Shown here: in pieces, positions 13,331 through 14,645 of the stretch | Layout of the letters: each line of letters begins with the position of its first letter | Position numbering within the stretch: position 1 is the first letter of the stretch | NCBI GenBank assembly: GCA_007123395.1 | Contig: SKLD01000471.1 | Location: 1 to 14,645, forward strand | DNA from: Opitutales bacterium | GTDB taxonomy: Bacteria; Verrucomicrobiota; Verrucomicrobiia; Opitutales; Oceanipulchritudinaceae | Length of the DNA: 14,645 bases | Reading direction: 5' to 3' | Translations under genes and position numbers: made by a program | Notes under the pieces: model-generated | Databases searched by the model: none | The model's input: only the letters and a program-made list of their open reading frames with translations | What the model was told of the DNA's origin: nothing

Positions 13331-14284
13331 ATGAGCCTCCCGCCAACCACGAAAATCTACGTCGCCGGACACCAAGGCATGGTGGGCCGCGCGGTCGTCG
13401 CCAAGCTGCGCGAGCGCGGCTACGCCAACCTCGTCCTGCGCACGCGCGCGGAACTCGACTTAACCGACGCGGCGGCCGTCGACGCCTTCTACGCGGAGGC
13501 GCGGCCGGAGGTGGTCATCGTGGCCGCCGCCAAGGTGGGGGGCATCCACGCCAACGCGACTTATCCCGCCGACTTCATGCGCGAGAACCTCGCCATGGAG
13601 TTGAATCTCATCGACGGCGCGCGCCGTCACGGGGCGGGACGTCTGCTCTTTCTCGGCAGCTCCTGCATTTACCCGCGGGAGGCCCCGCAGCCCATGACGG
13701 AGGACGTCCTCCTCACGAGCCCGCTGGAGACAACGAACGAGGCCTACGCCCTCGCCAAGATCGCCGGGCTCAAGCTCTGCCAGTATTACCGCAGCCAGTA
13801 TGGAGTGCTTTTTCACTCCGCCATGCCGACCAACCTCTACGGCCCCGGCGACAACTACCACCCCGAGAATTCGCACGTTCTGCCAGCCCTCATCCGCCGC
13901 TTCCACGAGGCGAAGGAACGCGGCGACGCCGAGGTGACGATCTGGGGCACGGGCAAGCCGCGCCGCGAGTTCCTCCACACCGAAGACCTCGCCGAGGGAC
14001 TGCTCCACCTCCTCGCCCTCGACGATCCCCCCGACTGGGTGAACATCGGCACGGGCGAAGACATTGAGATCAGCGAACTCGCGCGCCTCGTCGCCCGCGT
14101 CACCGGATTTGCCGGACGCATCACGCACGACACCTCCAAGCCGGACGGCACACCCCGCAAGCTCCTCGACATCTCCCGCATCCGCGCCACCGGGTGGTCC
14201 CCCCGCATCGCCCTCGAAGACGGTGTCGCCGCCGTCTACGCGGACTTCCAAAAATCCCTCGCCGACGGCTCCGCCCGGCTGTAG
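13331..14284 (+). CDS. fcl: GDP-L-fucose synthase (GDP-4-keto-6-deoxy-D-mannose 3,5-epimerase-4-reductase)
   Basis: Fcl takes the product of Gmd to GDP-L-fucose by 3,5-epimerisation and NADPH reduction. The protein has 317 residues, the usual size. Motifs: N-terminal VAGHQGMVG (nucleotide binding), AAAKVGGIHANATYPADF, GSSCIYP and NEAYALAKIAG, NLYGPGDNYHPENSHVLPALI, WGTGKPRREFLH. The catalytic Ser110, Cys112, Tyr139, Lys143 and His182 each sit exactly three residues beyond their E. coli counterparts (107, 109, 136, 140, 179), so the active site is intact. ATG 13331 gives the standard N-terminus; no Shine-Dalgarno precedes it. It is separated from cysN by a 175-bp spacer filled with the family D repeats. 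It may therefore be cotranscribed with modulation, or have its own promoter. Confidence 0.96.
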   Translation: MSLPPTTKIYVAGHQGMVGRAVVAKLRERGYANLVLRTRAELDLTDAAAVDAFYAEARPEVVIVAAAKVGGIHANATYPADFMRENLAMELNLIDGARRHGAGRLLFLGSSCIYPREAPQPMTEDVLLTSPLETTNEAYALAKIAGLKLCQYYRSQYGVLFHSAMPTNLYGPGDNYHPENSHVLPALIRRFHEAKERGDAEVTIWGTGKPRREFLHTEDLAEGLLHLLALDDPPDWVNIGTGEDIEISELARLVARVTGFAGRITHDTSKPDGTPRKLLDISRIRATGWSPRIALEDGVAAVYADFQKSLADGSARL

Positions 14285-14472
14285 AGGAGCAAACCACGGA
14301 ATTTTTTCGACGGCAAAGCGTAGGCCGGCTCATCTCGTATCCACCATGACCGCCCGGACAAGGTTCGCGGCCCGTAGCGCGGTGGGGGAGAGTCCTGCTT
14401 GGCAGTTGGTCGTCGTGGAGCTTGGAAGTGTTCGTAGAGGGAGATGAAGAGGAAGAGGGAGAGGTGATCAGG
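14285..14472. other. Intergenic spacer after fcl
   Basis: I see no gene, terminator or promoter that I can support. Two GTAG words occur (about 14374 and 14432), and the one at 14432 leads into a purine-rich tract (GAGGGAGATGAAGAGGAAGAG) that resembles the GAGAGG tract upstream of the serine hydrolase. Confidence 0.5.
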
Positions 14473-14645
14473 CGTAGGCTGAAGCTTCAGCGAGGCACGG
14501 ATGCGGTTGGTCAGTCGTAGGCTGAAGCTTCAGCGAGGCACGGATGCGGTTGGAAAGCGTAGGCTGAAGCTTCAGCGAGGCGCGGATGCGGTTGGAAAGC
14601 GTAGGCTGAAGCTTCAGCGAGGCACGGATGCGGTTGGAAAGCGTA
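14473..14645 (+). repeat. REP-like family A tandem array (42/43-bp units), cut by the window end
   Basis: Units start at 14473, 14516, 14558 and 14600, and a fifth starts at 14642 and is truncated by the window edge. Each reads CGTAG, then the 14-base palindrome GCTGAAGCTTCAGC, then GAGGCACGGATGCGGTTGG and a short linker. Linkers are GTCAGT-like after unit 1 and AAAG from unit 2 on. Variation is minimal (GCGCGG for GCACGG in unit 3). The solitary copy at 3187-3215 is the same family. The array starts 188 bp after fcl. Confidence 0.9.

Noticed and set aside
13460..14251. 263-codon minus-strand open frame inside fcl
   Set aside because: It is the antisense shadow of an intact GDP-fucose synthase.
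14473..14645. Right-end array as a CRISPR
   Set aside because: The units are head-to-tail and nearly identical over their full length, with no unique spacers, and no cas genes are nearby.

Overview
The window looks like a chromosomal piece of a GC-rich member of the Verrucomicrobiota, probably Opitutae-like. The signs are a PEP-CTERM exported protein, a conserved hypothetical family that I recall from Planctomycetes and Verrucomicrobia, a wrecked RAYT-type (REP-associated tyrosine) transposase, abundant REP-like GTAG-hairpin repeats, and several genes without a Shine-Dalgarno sequence. This placement is inferred from gene content, not from a marker gene. I see no rRNA, tRNA, CRISPR array or prophage.

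Layout. Positions 1-1180 (- strand) hold a PEP-CTERM surface or exported protein with a textbook terminator at each end; the second belongs to the next gene. Positions 1178-2209 (- strand) encode a very acidic conserved hypothetical protein. Positions 2190-3085 (- strand) are a decayed RAYT transposase with two recognisable frame breaks, one of them a 61-bp tandem duplication. Positions 3086-4405 contain no credible gene but are packed with REP-like elements, a 97-bp direct duplication and a GAGAGG hexamer tract. Next come a serine-hydrolase (beta-lactamase fold) lipoprotein with a C-terminal TPR tail (4406-5986, +) and a P1B-4-like metal-efflux ATPase (6194-8512, +). A secreted, all-helical protein made of three homologous repeats follows (8640-9488, -).

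The right third (9766-14284, +) is an interleaved cluster, cysD - gmd - cysN - fcl. CysD and CysN together form ATP sulfurylase, which makes APS. Gmd and Fcl together convert GDP-mannose to GDP-L-fucose. The alternating order suggests coordinated supply of activated sulfate and GDP-fucose, for example for a sulfated fucose-containing surface polysaccharide. That role is an inference: no APS kinase, sulfotransferase or glycosyltransferase lies inside the window. The PEP-CTERM protein fits loosely, because the PEP-CTERM/exosortase system is known to go with exopolysaccharide production.

The most distinctive non-coding signal is a set of four sequence-different repeat families. In each, the tetranucleotide GTAG (or a one-base variant) sits immediately 5' of an inverted repeat, the arrangement known for REP elements mobilised by RAYT transposases. 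Two families form head-to-tail arrays: four units between cysN and fcl, and at least four 42/43-bp units running off the right end of the window.
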